A stretch of DNA of 64,000 nt from Roseiarcus sp963748545. Its GTDB lineage: Bacteria; Pseudomonadota; Alphaproteobacteria; Rhizobiales; Beijerinckiaceae. Shown here piece after piece: positions 9,165-17,323 of the stretch. A model generated the notes under the pieces. The model searched no databases, was not told where the DNA came from, and was given only the letters and a program-made list of their open reading frames with translations. The translations under genes were made by a program, and so were the position numbers. The DNA is taken from NCBI GenBank assembly GCA_963748545.1, contig CAVVJO010000016.1:1-64000 (forward strand). Direction: 5' to 3'. How positions within the stretch are numbered: position 1 is the first letter of the stretch; the number at the start of each line of letters is the position of its first letter.

Positions 9165-10361
9165 GTGCAACCCTGCGTCGTTGCTATTCCCACGAAAGAT
9201 GAGGCGGAGCGCCTGCCGGGGTGCCTGAACGCCTTGGCCGGGCAGAGAGACTTACGGGAGCGCCCGCTCGCACCCGGCGCTTTCGGCGTCGTGGTCTTCG
9301 CCAACAACTGCAGCGATGACAGCGCGGATGTCGCCCGCTCCATGGGTGAGCGGCTCCCTTTCCCGACGCGAGTGTGCGAGGCGTCGCTTCTCCCCCCTTT
9401 CGCCCACGCGGGAGGCGCCCGGCGCGCCGCGATGGATCTCGCCGACGTCTGGCTTTCTGAGCGAAGCGAGCGCGGCGGGGTGATCTTCACCACCGACGCC
9501 GACAGCCGCGTGCCAGCGGATTGGGTCGCAACGAATTTGGCGGCGATCGACGCGGGCGCCGACGCTGTCTTGGGGCGCATCGCGCTTGACGGCGAAGGCG
9601 AACGTCTTCCAGCAGCGTTGCACACTCGAGGCGCCCTTGAGGACGCCTACGAGGTTCTGCTCACCGAAATCGCGGCGCTGCTCGATCCGCTGGATTACAA
9701 TCCATGGCCTCATCATGCGACCATATCGGGCGCGACGATAGCCGTCACACGCGAGGTCTATCGCCGCGTTGGCGGTATGCCCAGCGTTCCGCTGGGGGAG
9801 GACAAAGCTTTCATCGCGAGACTCAGGCGTAACGACGCCAAGATCCGATTTTGTCCCGGCATTGAGGTCACGACTTCGGGCAGAATTTACGGGCGAGCGC
9901 CCGGCGGCGTGGCGGACACCTTGCGCCTTCGCAGCGAAGCGCCCGACGCATTCTGCGACGAATTGCTAGAGCCTTTGCACATCGCGATGCGGAGAGCCAA
10001 ATGGCGAGGACGATTGCGGCGGCTCTATCATTCCGGACAATTGAAAACGGACCCGCGCTGGAGCGCGGCGCTCGGCTTGGCGCCTCACGCAGCTCAGCGC
10101 GTCCGCGCTGCGAAAACATTTGGCAATCTGTGGGCGGTCGTAGAAGCGACCAGCCCGATGCTGAGACGGCGCTTGCTCACCCCATCAGAATTGCCGGCGC
10201 AAATCGTGAGGGCCCGACGCGCCCTTGACCGGCTGGGGACTTGCGCCTTACCGCTTGACCAGCACGTCGATACGGAAATCCGGATGGCGATCGCGACGCT
10301 CGACCGCCATCGTTCCCTTCAAGGCCCAAATGAAGAGATCGCAAGCCTCGTCGCCGGATAG
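9165..10361 (+). CDS. Family 2 glycosyltransferase
   Basis: The GT-A fold is seen in VVAIPTKDEAERLPGC at the N-terminus, VVVFANNCSDDSA, and the metal-binding IFTTDADSRVPADW (Asp-Ala-Asp about residue 111), followed by the acceptor-side GGMPSVPLGEDKAF. GTG 9165 is preferred over GTG 9138 because it has GAGG seven bases upstream and sits just after a predicted EcfG transcription start. No membrane segment is evident. The 3' end overlaps the convergent methyltransferase gene by 114 bases, so the C-terminal tail may be inflated by a sequence error. It belongs with the next three genes. Donor and acceptor sugars are unknown. Confidence 0.85.
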   Translation: MQPCVVAIPTKDEAERLPGCLNALAGQRDLRERPLAPGAFGVVVFANNCSDDSADVARSMGERLPFPTRVCEASLLPPFAHAGGARRAAMDLADVWLSERSERGGVIFTTDADSRVPADWVATNLAAIDAGADAVLGRIALDGEGERLPAALHTRGALEDAYEVLLTEIAALLDPLDYNPWPHHATISGATIAVTREVYRRVGGMPSVPLGEDKAFIARLRRNDAKIRFCPGIEVTTSGRIYGRAPGGVADTLRLRSEAPDAFCDELLEPLHIAMRRAKWRGRLRRLYHSGQLKTDPRWSAALGLAPHAAQRVRAAKTFGNLWAVVEATSPMLRRRLLTPSELPAQIVRARRALDRLGTCALPLDQHVDTEIRMAIATLDRHRSLQGPNEEIASLVAG

Positions 10362-10833
10362 CGGATAGTTGGTCTCTCCGGTCCAGTGCGCCATGACGAC
10401 GTCAGCTTCGGCGCGCAACGAGCGTACGACGCGGGACGCCAGCGCCACGACATCGTCCGCGCTTAAGTAATAGACCATTTCCGACAGAAGGATGAGGTCA
10501 AAAGCTTCATCCGGCCATTGAGTTCGGCGCGAACATTTTTTCGAAGCGCACCGCGGGAAGGTCGGCGCACCGTCTTTTTGCTTCAAGAAGCGGAGCCTCG
10601 GCGACGTCGACCGCGAGCAGACGATCGCAGCGCGAAGCAACGTCTTGCGTAAGAACGCCGATCGAGCAGCCGACCTCCAGGGCGGACACGTATCGCGCGC
10701 GAGGACAGGCCGCCAGCGTCAGCGCATATTTCTCTTTTTCATAGGGACTTGTTGCAAACTTCCATGGGTCCGGATCGGACGCGTAAAGCGCATCAAAGTA
10801 TTCTGTCGGAAGTGTGCTGGTTGCTCGACTCAT
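10248..10833 (-). CDS. NodS-like SAM-dependent methyltransferase (one frameshift)
   Basis: A class I methyltransferase of about 195 aa. The N-terminal signature (YFDALYASDPDPWKFATS) and the SAM loop (ALEVGCSIGVLT) are typical of the nodulation protein S family, which N-methylates sugar amines; DEAFDLILLSEMVYYL is motif III. The frame changes near 10525, between FEKMFAP and TQWPDEAF. ATG 10833 overlaps the deacetylase stop as ATGA. Beside a deacetylase that could expose an amine, N-methylation of an amino sugar is a reasonable guess, not shown. Confidence 0.85.
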
Positions 10834-11570
10834 GCCGAAGCCTCGAAAAACATCTCGTAAGGCAGATCGAAACGCGCCATATCCTCGGCGGAGAGGCGGA
10901 ACGCGGAGGGATCGTCATCGATCATGTCCGTGGTCTGGGACCGGTGGGCCGCGATTGCGCGCCGCTTCTCGGCCTGGTGGCCGTCGATCCGGATTCGAAA
11001 TCCGCCAAAATTCTGTTCGATCGGCGTTCGCGGCGGGAGAGCCGAGCCCCAGACCGAATATTCGCAAAGTCGCAAACTCGGGACGCGGTTCTGGACCCCG
11101 CGCGCGATCCTATATGACGCCTGATGATCGCAATGCGGATCGTGTCGCCAGGTGACGAAGACCGCCTCTGCGACGACGGCGGCGACACATCCAACGATCC
11201 GGTCGATCGCCCTCTGCGCCTCCGGACCATTGCTCGGAGCAAAACGATCCGGAAGCCGTAAAAAAACAAGATCTCGCTCCGGCTCAAGTCCAAGTTCGCG
11301 CACCGCCTGTCTCGCCTCGTCTTCCCGCAGCTGCACCAATCTCTCCTTGGGATAGGAGGCGCTGCCAGGATGCGATCCCGCGCCATCTGTGACGATGATC
11401 ACTCGGCTCGGCCGGTCTTCAGCATGGGCTTCCGCGATGAGGCCCCCGCACCCAAGGCTTTCGTCGTCCGGGTGGGGCGCGATAACAACCAAGCCGCCAC
11501 GACCCAGAGGCTCGGACAGCGCGGAAAATGGAAAGGCATGCGCCGCAGCCAGAAGTTCGCCGGCGGTCAC
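10830..11570 (-). CDS. PIG-L family (LmbE-like) deacetylase
   Basis: A 246-aa zinc-dependent N-acetylglucosamine-type deacetylase. Zinc ligands are in APHPDDES (residues 31-38) and DPHCDH (residues 144-149). The start is GTG 11570, one base after the upstream stop. No signal peptide is seen, so it should act in the cytoplasm. In the glycosyltransferase/methyltransferase setting it probably deacetylates a sugar intermediate. The frame is intact. Confidence 0.9.
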   Translation of the reverse strand: MTAGELLAAAHAFPFSALSEPLGRGGLVVIAPHPDDESLGCGGLIAEAHAEDRPSRVIIVTDGAGSHPGSASYPKERLVQLREDEARQAVRELGLEPERDLVFLRLPDRFAPSNGPEAQRAIDRIVGCVAAVVAEAVFVTWRHDPHCDHQASYRIARGVQNRVPSLRLCEYSVWGSALPPRTPIEQNFGGFRIRIDGHQAEKRRAIAAHRSQTTDMIDDDPSAFRLSAEDMARFDLPYEMFFEASA

Positions 11571-11571
11571 G

Positions 11572-12735
11572 CTAACCCCACAGATTCGCGACGGCAGCCT
11601 GCTGCTGAAGGACCCACGCAGCGGCGTTGGTAAGGGCGAGATCCGGCCCAGGCTGGCGGAGGTAGGTAGCGAGATCGCGCGAGATTCGCTCGATCGGGTG
11701 GGGGCACATGAATCCTGCGAGCCCCACGGATCGGTGCGCGAGTTCCATCAGATCAAGACCCGCCCGCTCGACCGCGAGACGCGCAAGATTGACAAAGGCG
11801 ACTATCCTTTCCGCGGCGCTGTCGGTTGGTGAGGGCACTTCCGCGAGCGCGGCGGCCCGCTCGACCCACAGGCGTGCGGTTTCGACCGCAAGCGCTGCTT
11901 CGCCTAGCCGTGCAGCCTGATGGGGATTGCCGCCGCGACCCGTGTTTCGCAAATGATCGCAAAGGCAGTCGAAAAGCCTTTCCATGCCGCCAAGCTGCAC
12001 TGCGGCGAAGCGCCAAGCGCCGCCGGAAAACGCAGGCTGCCGCTCATAATCTCCTGTGTCGCCGACGATTTCGATCGGCTCGACCGGAAGGCCGGAAAAA
12101 TCGACCGCGCCGGTGGCTGAAGCTCGCATGCCTTGCGCCGTCCAGCGCGAGAGGTCGCTTCGCTCGCCCGGCCGCAGACGCGGCATGACAATGACCCGTC
12201 CGCCATCGGCAGTCGAGGCGGTGACAATTGGTCGTTCTATATAGCCGGCTCCTGAGGCCAAAATCTTTCGACCCTGCAATCGAAAGCGGCCATGCTCGAG
12301 GACGAGTCGGAGACCGTCCCCATCGTCCGTGTTCCAGACTCCGAAAAGCTTCCCAGCGCCGACCTCGCCCGCGAGAAGCAGGATTTGGTCACGGCGACCG
12401 TAGCGAAGCACAAGCCCGATAGCATTGACGTGACCTTCAACGAGTCTTCCGAGCGGGAGGCTTCCCGAGCCAACGGCGCGCAAGACGTCGCATAGAGGCA
12501 GGCCAGACAGGCCGCCCCCTCCGAACTCTCGCGGTAGAGAGGCTGAGAGAAGGCCGGACTCCTGCAGGGCGGCGATGTCGTCCACAGGAAAAGCGCCCTC
12601 AGCATCGTAGCGAGCGGAATTCTGGAAAGCGCTCGCGCCGATGTCGCGCGCGATCCTTTGCCAATCAGACGCAACGGGGCGTGGTACGATCGGAATAACG
12701 TTGGCCAGGCCGGCAGATGGGCCTATCGCATTCAT
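11572..12735 (-). CDS. Acyl-CoA dehydrogenase-like protein of the orphan glycan cluster
   Basis: This 387-aa protein has the acyl-CoA dehydrogenase fold (ALQESGLLSASLPREFGGGG near the N-terminus, GSLPLGRLVEGH, C-terminal helices with AHRSVGLAGFMCP). Several canonical flavin and substrate residues differ and the usual catalytic Glu region is not clear, so it may be a diverged flavoprotein acting on something other than a simple fatty acyl-CoA. ATG 12735 is chosen; an in-frame GTG at 12783 is less likely. It is first in a three-gene minus-strand operon with the deacetylase and methyltransferase. Confidence 0.8.
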   Translation of the reverse strand: MNAIGPSAGLANVIPIVPRPVASDWQRIARDIGASAFQNSARYDAEGAFPVDDIAALQESGLLSASLPREFGGGGLSGLPLCDVLRAVGSGSLPLGRLVEGHVNAIGLVLRYGRRDQILLLAGEVGAGKLFGVWNTDDGDGLRLVLEHGRFRLQGRKILASGAGYIERPIVTASTADGGRVIVMPRLRPGERSDLSRWTAQGMRASATGAVDFSGLPVEPIEIVGDTGDYERQPAFSGGAWRFAAVQLGGMERLFDCLCDHLRNTGRGGNPHQAARLGEAALAVETARLWVERAAALAEVPSPTDSAAERIVAFVNLARLAVERAGLDLMELAHRSVGLAGFMCPHPIERISRDLATYLRQPGPDLALTNAAAWVLQQQAAVANLWG

Positions 12736-12832
12736 ACCCTCATGTCCCCGGTTCGGGCCGTCGCCTAGTTGCTTCACGGCCACGCGTCCTCTGACCCGAC
12801 AACAGCGCGCGATCGGACGTTCGCGCGAGTTC

Positions 12833-13024
12833 CTAGGCTACAGCGCGACGGGAGTTCGAGAGGGAGCTTCGCCCTTCTCGGTCGAGCACACGAACCCGGA
12901 TCGCATGGGGCGGCCACGCAGTGCTTGCCCCGCGCAGGAACGCCGTTCCTGCGCTTCTGGCGTCCGCCTGAATCTCGCGGAGGACATTGTCCAACCTGTC
13001 GAGAAACTGCACCCGATACGGCAT
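12833..13024 (-). CDS. Small conserved-looking protein, 63 aa
   Basis: A 63-aa soluble protein beginning MPYRVQFLD and ending in an Arg/Ser-rich tail. The ribosome-binding site AAGGAGG lies five bases before the ATG, and an EcfG-type promoter lies just upstream (13058-13085), so it is very likely a real stress gene. No known domain was recognised. The pattern of an N-terminal strand, an ARSA helix and a WPPxA motif resembles short hypothetical proteins common in Rhizobiales. Function unknown. Confidence 0.7.
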   Translation of the reverse strand: MPYRVQFLDRLDNVLREIQADARSAGTAFLRGASTAWPPHAIRVRVLDREGRSSLSNSRRAVA

Positions 13025-13057
13025 GGCTACCTCCTTGTGGAACCCTGTTGGCGCAGA

Positions 13058-13085
13058 TTAAACACCGGAGTCTCCGATGGGTTCC
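13058..13085 (-). promoter_or_regulatory. EcfG-type promoter of the 63-aa gene
   Basis: On the minus strand, GGAAC (13085-13081), 17 bases, then GTTTAA (13063-13058). Predicted transcription starts about 28 bases before the ATG at 13024. Confidence 0.7.
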
Positions 13086-13230
13086 GCCGCCAGCCCAATG
13101 ATCGGCGCCTCAAGAGCCGCTCAAAGCGTTCTTTCCGGTGGGCAGTCGCAAATCCGAGGGACACTCGCAGAGCGGGACGACTTCGGGCGCAAGTCGGCAA
13201 AAACTTTCTTGCTGCCGGGGCTTAGCCTCG

Positions 13231-13258
13231 GAACTTCGGTCTCACAGTTTTGTTTCTG
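13231..13258 (+). promoter_or_regulatory. EcfG-type promoter of the 50-aa gene
   Basis: GGAAC at 13231-13235, 17 bases, then GTTTCT at 13253-13258, about 30 bases before a short open frame at 13287. Confidence 0.6.
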
Positions 13259-13286
13259 GCCTGAGACTTAAGCACCGAGTACTACA

Positions 13287-13439
13287 ATGGCCTTGTTCGT
13301 AAGTGGAATATGCGGAGCGGGGTTGCTTGCGCTTGGCTCCCAGATCGTTTTCCCACTTGATACTACGATAAGTGGAATGTGTAATCTCATTGGGATCGTA
13401 TCGACGATCGCGTTCGTCGGTCTCTTAGACGGAAAGTAG
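13287..13439 (+). CDS. Putative small membrane protein, 50 aa
   Basis: A 50-aa frame starting at ATG 13287. Two hydrophobic stretches (ICGAGLLALGSQIVF and NLIGIVSTIAFVGLL) are separated by a short polar turn, like a helical hairpin. The ribosome-binding site is weak. Support comes from the EcfG-type promoter placed for a 30-base leader and from lower GC than the flanks. No family recognised; it could still be chance. Confidence 0.4.
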   Translation: MALFVSGICGAGLLALGSQIVFPLDTTISGMCNLIGIVSTIAFVGLLDGK

Positions 13440-13487
13440 TAAATTTCAAGATCTTCGATCCTGCCCGGGGCAAATCCAATTATAGCG

Positions 13488-14252
13488 TCAAAGTATAGGC
13501 CGCCTTCGCCACTCCTGATCGTAGAAGCTCGCCAGCCGGGTGATGAGTCGGGGGTTTATGATGCGCAGGCGTCCCTCGCGCTGCTCGAACATTCCGGCTC
13601 GGCGGAGCGCAGACCAGGTCTTTATCGCGTGGACCAGCGACAAACCGAGCGCGTCGGAAAGATGCTCCCGCCGAAGCGGAAACTCGAAGGCGTCCCCTTG
13701 GACCAGATCAAGATGTTGCGCCCGACGAAATAGGCTCAGAATAAGGGCAGCCATCCGCTCGCGTGCGGAAAGTTGTCCGACCGAAGTGAGGCTGCTGTCG
13801 ACTAGCCCCTCCTCGCGCGCGCCTAGCCACGCGAGTTGGAAGGCAAGTTCGGGCATCTCGCGGAAGACCCGCCATATTTTGCGCCGGGGGAAGACGCAGA
13901 CATCGATATCGGTCAGGGCCTCGACGCTGTGCTCGGCGGCGGCGATGAGCGAGGCCTGGAAGCCGATCAGGTCACCGGGCAGGAAGAAGTTCAGGATCTG
14001 CCGCCGCCCGTCTGGCAAGGTTTGGTGGCGGAACGCCCAGCCGGAATAGAGCGTGTAGAGCTCCGCGTCTGTCTGGCCCGCAAAGATCAGTTCCGCGCCG
14101 GCGGGGAGTCGCCGCTGTTTCGTTTTCAACTTCTGGGTGGAGGCGATCTCGCGCGGTGATTTGGGAAGGAATGCGGACTGTAGCCGCAGCGCACATGTCT
14201 CGCACGGGACCATTGTCACCGGCGCTTTGCCGGAGGCTGTTTCTTGAGGCAT
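13488..14252 (-). CDS. Crp/Fnr family transcription regulator
   Basis: A 254-aa regulator. The N-terminal cyclic-nucleotide-type beta-barrel (LPAGAELIFAGQTDAELYTL, LPDGRRQILNFFLPGDLIGF) is followed by a long helix and a winged helix-turn-helix (FPLRREHLSDALGLSLVHAI). Two Cys residues in VPCETCALR near the N-terminus recall Fnr/FixK-type proteins, but the full four-Cys iron-sulfur set is not evident, so redox or oxygen sensing is uncertain. It is monocistronic, convergent with the 50-aa gene. Targets are unknown. Confidence 0.9.
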   Translation of the reverse strand: MPQETASGKAPVTMVPCETCALRLQSAFLPKSPREIASTQKLKTKQRRLPAGAELIFAGQTDAELYTLYSGWAFRHQTLPDGRRQILNFFLPGDLIGFQASLIAAAEHSVEALTDIDVCVFPRRKIWRVFREMPELAFQLAWLGAREEGLVDSSLTSVGQLSARERMAALILSLFRRAQHLDLVQGDAFEFPLRREHLSDALGLSLVHAIKTWSALRRAGMFEQREGRLRIINPRLITRLASFYDQEWRRRPIL

Positions 14253-14341
14253 TTCGGTCCAGATCTACGCGACTGAGCACGACGACCTTTCGACGGCGGG
14301 GCGCCCCTGTCAAGCTTAGGCGACATTTGCGCCACAACGGG

Positions 14342-15916
14342 TCATGGCGCGAACCGCCAAACGAGAACGTCTCCCGCAGCCCGCGTCTCGGGGGTCGCGC
14401 CAAGCTGCCCTGCAAGGCCGGTCATAATTTTGTCCGAGGGCTGATCCTCGGCGCACGCGCCGTCGCCCCTGACGATCAGTTCGACTTCCCCTTGCTCGGT
14501 GGGAAAGAGGCGCACCGCGACGAACGTCGCCCGCGCGCCGCCAATCGCCGCGATAATCGCCTCCACCATCCCGAGACCCAACGGGATCGCCCGGTCGACA
14601 TCAAGTTCGCCGTCCCACTCGAAGCCGGCCGTCGTCCTCTGGTTTGGCCGACGTAAACTCTGAAAAAGCGCGCTAGACACCTCGTCAAGGAAAGGCTTGA
14701 CGGGCACTGGGCGGATCCCTCCGGAGGTCAACGCAATGCGGTACGCAACCGCCAGGACCGATACGCTCCCTGATATGCGGGTCAAGGCGATCGAATCGGC
14801 ACCCTTCTCCATGCGACGGATCAGCGCGACGTAGCTTTAAATCACCTGAAGGCTGTTTTTGACGCGATGATGCATCTCCTGCATCAGGACGCGGTTCTCC
14901 GCGAGCGACGTCTGCAGAGCGCGTTGCCGCTGACCAGCGTGCTCGGCCATCGCGTTGACAGCCTGCGCGACGCTTCGCAACTCCGATGGCATGCTTGGAC
15001 TGACCGGAGCGGCGGCGCGGCTATCCGGGTCGCGGCTTCTCTTGCGCGCGGCGGATTCGATGCCTCTGATCCAGCGCACCACGTCCCGCTGGATGGCATT
15101 GGCGTAAGCGAGGCTGAGGAAGACGAGCAACGCGAGCGGCGCGAGACAAAGCGCGACCAGACGGCGCCAAGCATCGACAAGCTGCTGCTCGTCAAATCGC
15201 ATCAGGATCGAAAGGTCGGGCGCGAGAACCGGCGCCAAGACAAAAGCGGACTGGCGGCCGCCCCGATCACGCCCGACCCATAGCTTGTCCCCTTCGACCG
15301 CCCCCAAGGTTTTCGGAAGCCAAGCGGAAGAATCCACAGTTTCCGACTGATAAACCGACTGACTTTCCCCAGCTACCAGTGCGACATTGGTTTCTCCGAT
15401 TGGAAATAGCGGAGCGAGTCGCGCTCTGACGGCTTCGGGCTGCAGAACGATGACTGCTGCCGCCTCGGGAGCGGCGGAGATTTTTGCGCCGTTGGCGATG
15501 ACCCAAAGCCGGTCCCCAACGACCGCGACCCGAAACTCAGCGCTCCGAGCCGGCGCCGCCGGAGGAAGCAGGTCAAGGTCAACCGCTTCGCCAGCCGCGC
15601 AGGCGTTGCCGGAGGCGTCGACAAGGCGGACCGAAGCATAGTCGCTGTTGACCCGGACAAACGTTTTCACGAACTCGGCGCATCGATCAGCCCCCAGGAA
15701 CGTGGCCTCCACAGACTGATCGATAAGGGAACGCCCGACCGTATCGAGCCAGGACCGCATGGACTGAGCGCGGCCTTTGGCCGCAGTGACCTGGACAGCG
15801 CGGACGTCACGTTCCTGTACGGCGTAGCCCGAATAGGCAACCACTCCGATGCCGACGGCCACCGGAATCACCACGAGCGACATGACCCCGAGCAGCCGCG
15901 CCCTCACCGTCCTCAT
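14342..15916 (-). CDS. HisKA_2-type sensor kinase with in-frame stop codon
   Basis: The N-terminal membrane segment (LLGVMSLVVIPVAVGIGVV), periplasmic sensor region and second segment (LVALCLAPLALLVFLSLAY) lead to a HAMP-like linker and the H-box MQEMHHRVKNSLQVI. A TAA at 14837-14839 then interrupts one continuous frame that resumes as SYVALIRR and runs to 14342. Relatives have Gln here, so a single CAA-to-TAA change explains it. The C-terminal ATPase part is also unusual, with the N-box replaced by LGLGMVEAIIAAIGG. Its place beside ecfG suggests a stress-response (PhyK-like) kinase. It may be inactivated, or truncated at the H-box. Confidence 0.75.
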
Positions 15917-15942
15917 GGCGTTGGAGCCTGCACGCTTCGATC

Positions 15943-16499
15943 CTAAACGTCCTTGTTCTTGATAACCGCCTGAAATTTGCCATTTGGGCCCAAATCGGCG
16001 GCGTCATTGATGCCAAGCAGATCCGCCAGGCGGGCGCGAGCGCGATTGAGCCTGCTTTTCACTGTTCCAATAGCGACCCCGCAAATTTCCGCCGCTTCTT
16101 CATAGGAAAACCCCGAGGCTCCGACCATGAGCAAGACGTCACGGTGCTCGGGCGGGAGTTTCGCCAACGCGGCGCGGAAATCAGCGAGATCGAGTGCGCC
16201 CTCTTGATTCGGGGCGCCGCGATTCGTTCCGAATATATTCCGTCGGTGTCCTGCACTTCCCGGCCACGCCGACGATGTTGGGAATAGTAGGTGTTCCGAA
16301 GGATAGTGAACAGCCACGCTCGCATGTTGGTGCCGGGAGTAAAGCTCTCCGAACTGCTCCATGCCTTGAGAAGAGTCTCTTGAAGGAGATCGTCGGCCTG
16401 GTGAAACGACCCGGCGAGCGACACAGCAAAGGCGCGCAAGCCGGGCATTTCCCGAATCAGCGCTTCTCGAAAGTCGGCGTTCGGCGAGATCGGAGCCAC
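15943..16499 (-). CDS. ecfG: General stress response ECF sigma factor EcfG (one frameshift)
   Basis: EcfG directs RNA polymerase to GGAAC-N16/17-CGTT promoters under stress. Region 2 (GSFHQADDLLQETLLKAW, TNMRAWLFTILRNTYYS) and region 4 (LPPEHRDVLLMVGASGFSYE, GTVKSRLNRAR) are both clear, but a shift near 16215 separates them. GTG 16499 overlaps the end of nepR by 43 bases; this start is kept because the N-terminal residues match the family. Co-transcribed with nepR from an EcfG-type promoter, so it should be autoregulated. Confidence 0.9.
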
Positions 16500-16744
16500 C
16501 GGCGTGTCGGCAACCCGTTCAGGAACTCATTCCGCCGCTCCCGAGCCTCAAGCTCTGCAAGGAGGACGACGAGGCGGTCGGGCAGAGGAAGCTCGGCTAT
16601 CGCACGATAGTGCGATTGCAACGCCTTCCCGATAGCCTCCACAACAATCGGACTCACCTCGGGCCCCTTGTCAAAATCATCGCCATGGAGATCCGGGTCC
16701 CCATATTGCGTCGCATCCTGCGGGTTATTCGGTTCTTTGCTCAT
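16457..16744 (-). CDS. nepR: Anti-sigma factor NepR
   Basis: A 95-aa protein whose core (about residues 30-65, IGKALQSHYRAIAELPLPDR followed by LVVLLAELE) matches the two-helix NepR motif that holds EcfG and is released by phosphorylated PhyR. The N-terminal tail is acidic and the C-terminal tail is Arg-rich, partly an effect of overlapping the ecfG start. ATG 16744 is supported by an EcfG-type promoter about 70 bases upstream. phyR itself lies 5 kb away at 21.7-22.5 kb. Confidence 0.9.
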   Translation of the reverse strand: MSKEPNNPQDATQYGDPDLHGDDFDKGPEVSPIVVEAIGKALQSHYRAIAELPLPDRLVVLLAELEARERRNEFLNGLPTRRWLRSRRTPTFEKR

Positions 16745-16810
16745 CAACCGGTCTCGATTTACGCTTTGCGGCCGCACGCCACCCGCGCCCGGCCCCCTGA
16801 TGCGCGAGAG

Positions 16811-16838
16811 AATAACACGAATTACGCCTAATGGTTCC
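16811..16838 (-). promoter_or_regulatory. EcfG-type promoter of nepR-ecfG
   Basis: On the minus strand, GGAAC (16838-16834), 17 bases, then GTTATT (16816-16811). It lies upstream of nepR and suggests the usual positive autoregulation of the sigma factor. Confidence 0.75.
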
Positions 16839-16898
16839 CCATCACCGGAAAATCAGAAGCAAGACCCTCGGGAGACGCCCTGGTGACGAGCGGCTCGG

Positions 16899-17267
16899 CT
16901 AACCGGAGGCCGCGCCCTTGGGCCCAGCTTGGGTGAGAGCCTCGACAATCAGCCGAAACGTTTCGAACTCGAACGGCTTTGGAAGCTGTGGGGCGTCCCG
17001 GAAATCCGGCTTCAGATAGTCGCGTCCGTGGCCAGTCGCAAACGCAAACGGGACGCCAAGCTCACGAAGCCGGGTCGCTACCGGGTAACTTTCCTCCCCT
17101 CCGAGGGTGAGATCCAGGATCGCCGCGTCCAGGTCGCCGTCTGCGAGCGCGAGCGCGCTATTGAGATCGTGAGCCGGTCCGACCGCGGCGTGACCCAATT
17201 CGTCAAGCCAATCTTCCGCCATCATCGCGATCAGCGGCTCGTCGTCGACGATGAGAATGCGGGCCAT
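16899..17267 (-). CDS. Single-domain response regulator of FATGUY type
   Basis: A 122-aa receiver. Acidic pocket ILIVDDEP, acceptor Asp in AAILDLTLGGE, and switch motif FAFATGHGRDYL followed by LPKPFEFE. The FATG motif marks the FATGUY group (SdrG, MrrA), phosphotransfer regulators that feed the alphaproteobacterial general stress response. ATG 17267 is set by AAAGGAAC upstream; longer frames are not needed. It is divergent from a hybrid kinase, with 56 bases between. Its place between nepR-ecfG and phyR supports a stress-signalling role. Confidence 0.85.
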   Translation of the reverse strand: MARILIVDDEPLIAMMAEDWLDELGHAAVGPAHDLNSALALADGDLDAAILDLTLGGEESYPVATRLRELGVPFAFATGHGRDYLKPDFRDAPQLPKPFEFETFRLIVEALTQAGPKGAASG

Positions 17268-17323
17268 GTCTGTTCCTTTCAGCGGCTTTCGATTGGCTCG
17301 ACCCCTGCGAATGCGCCGCGTAG

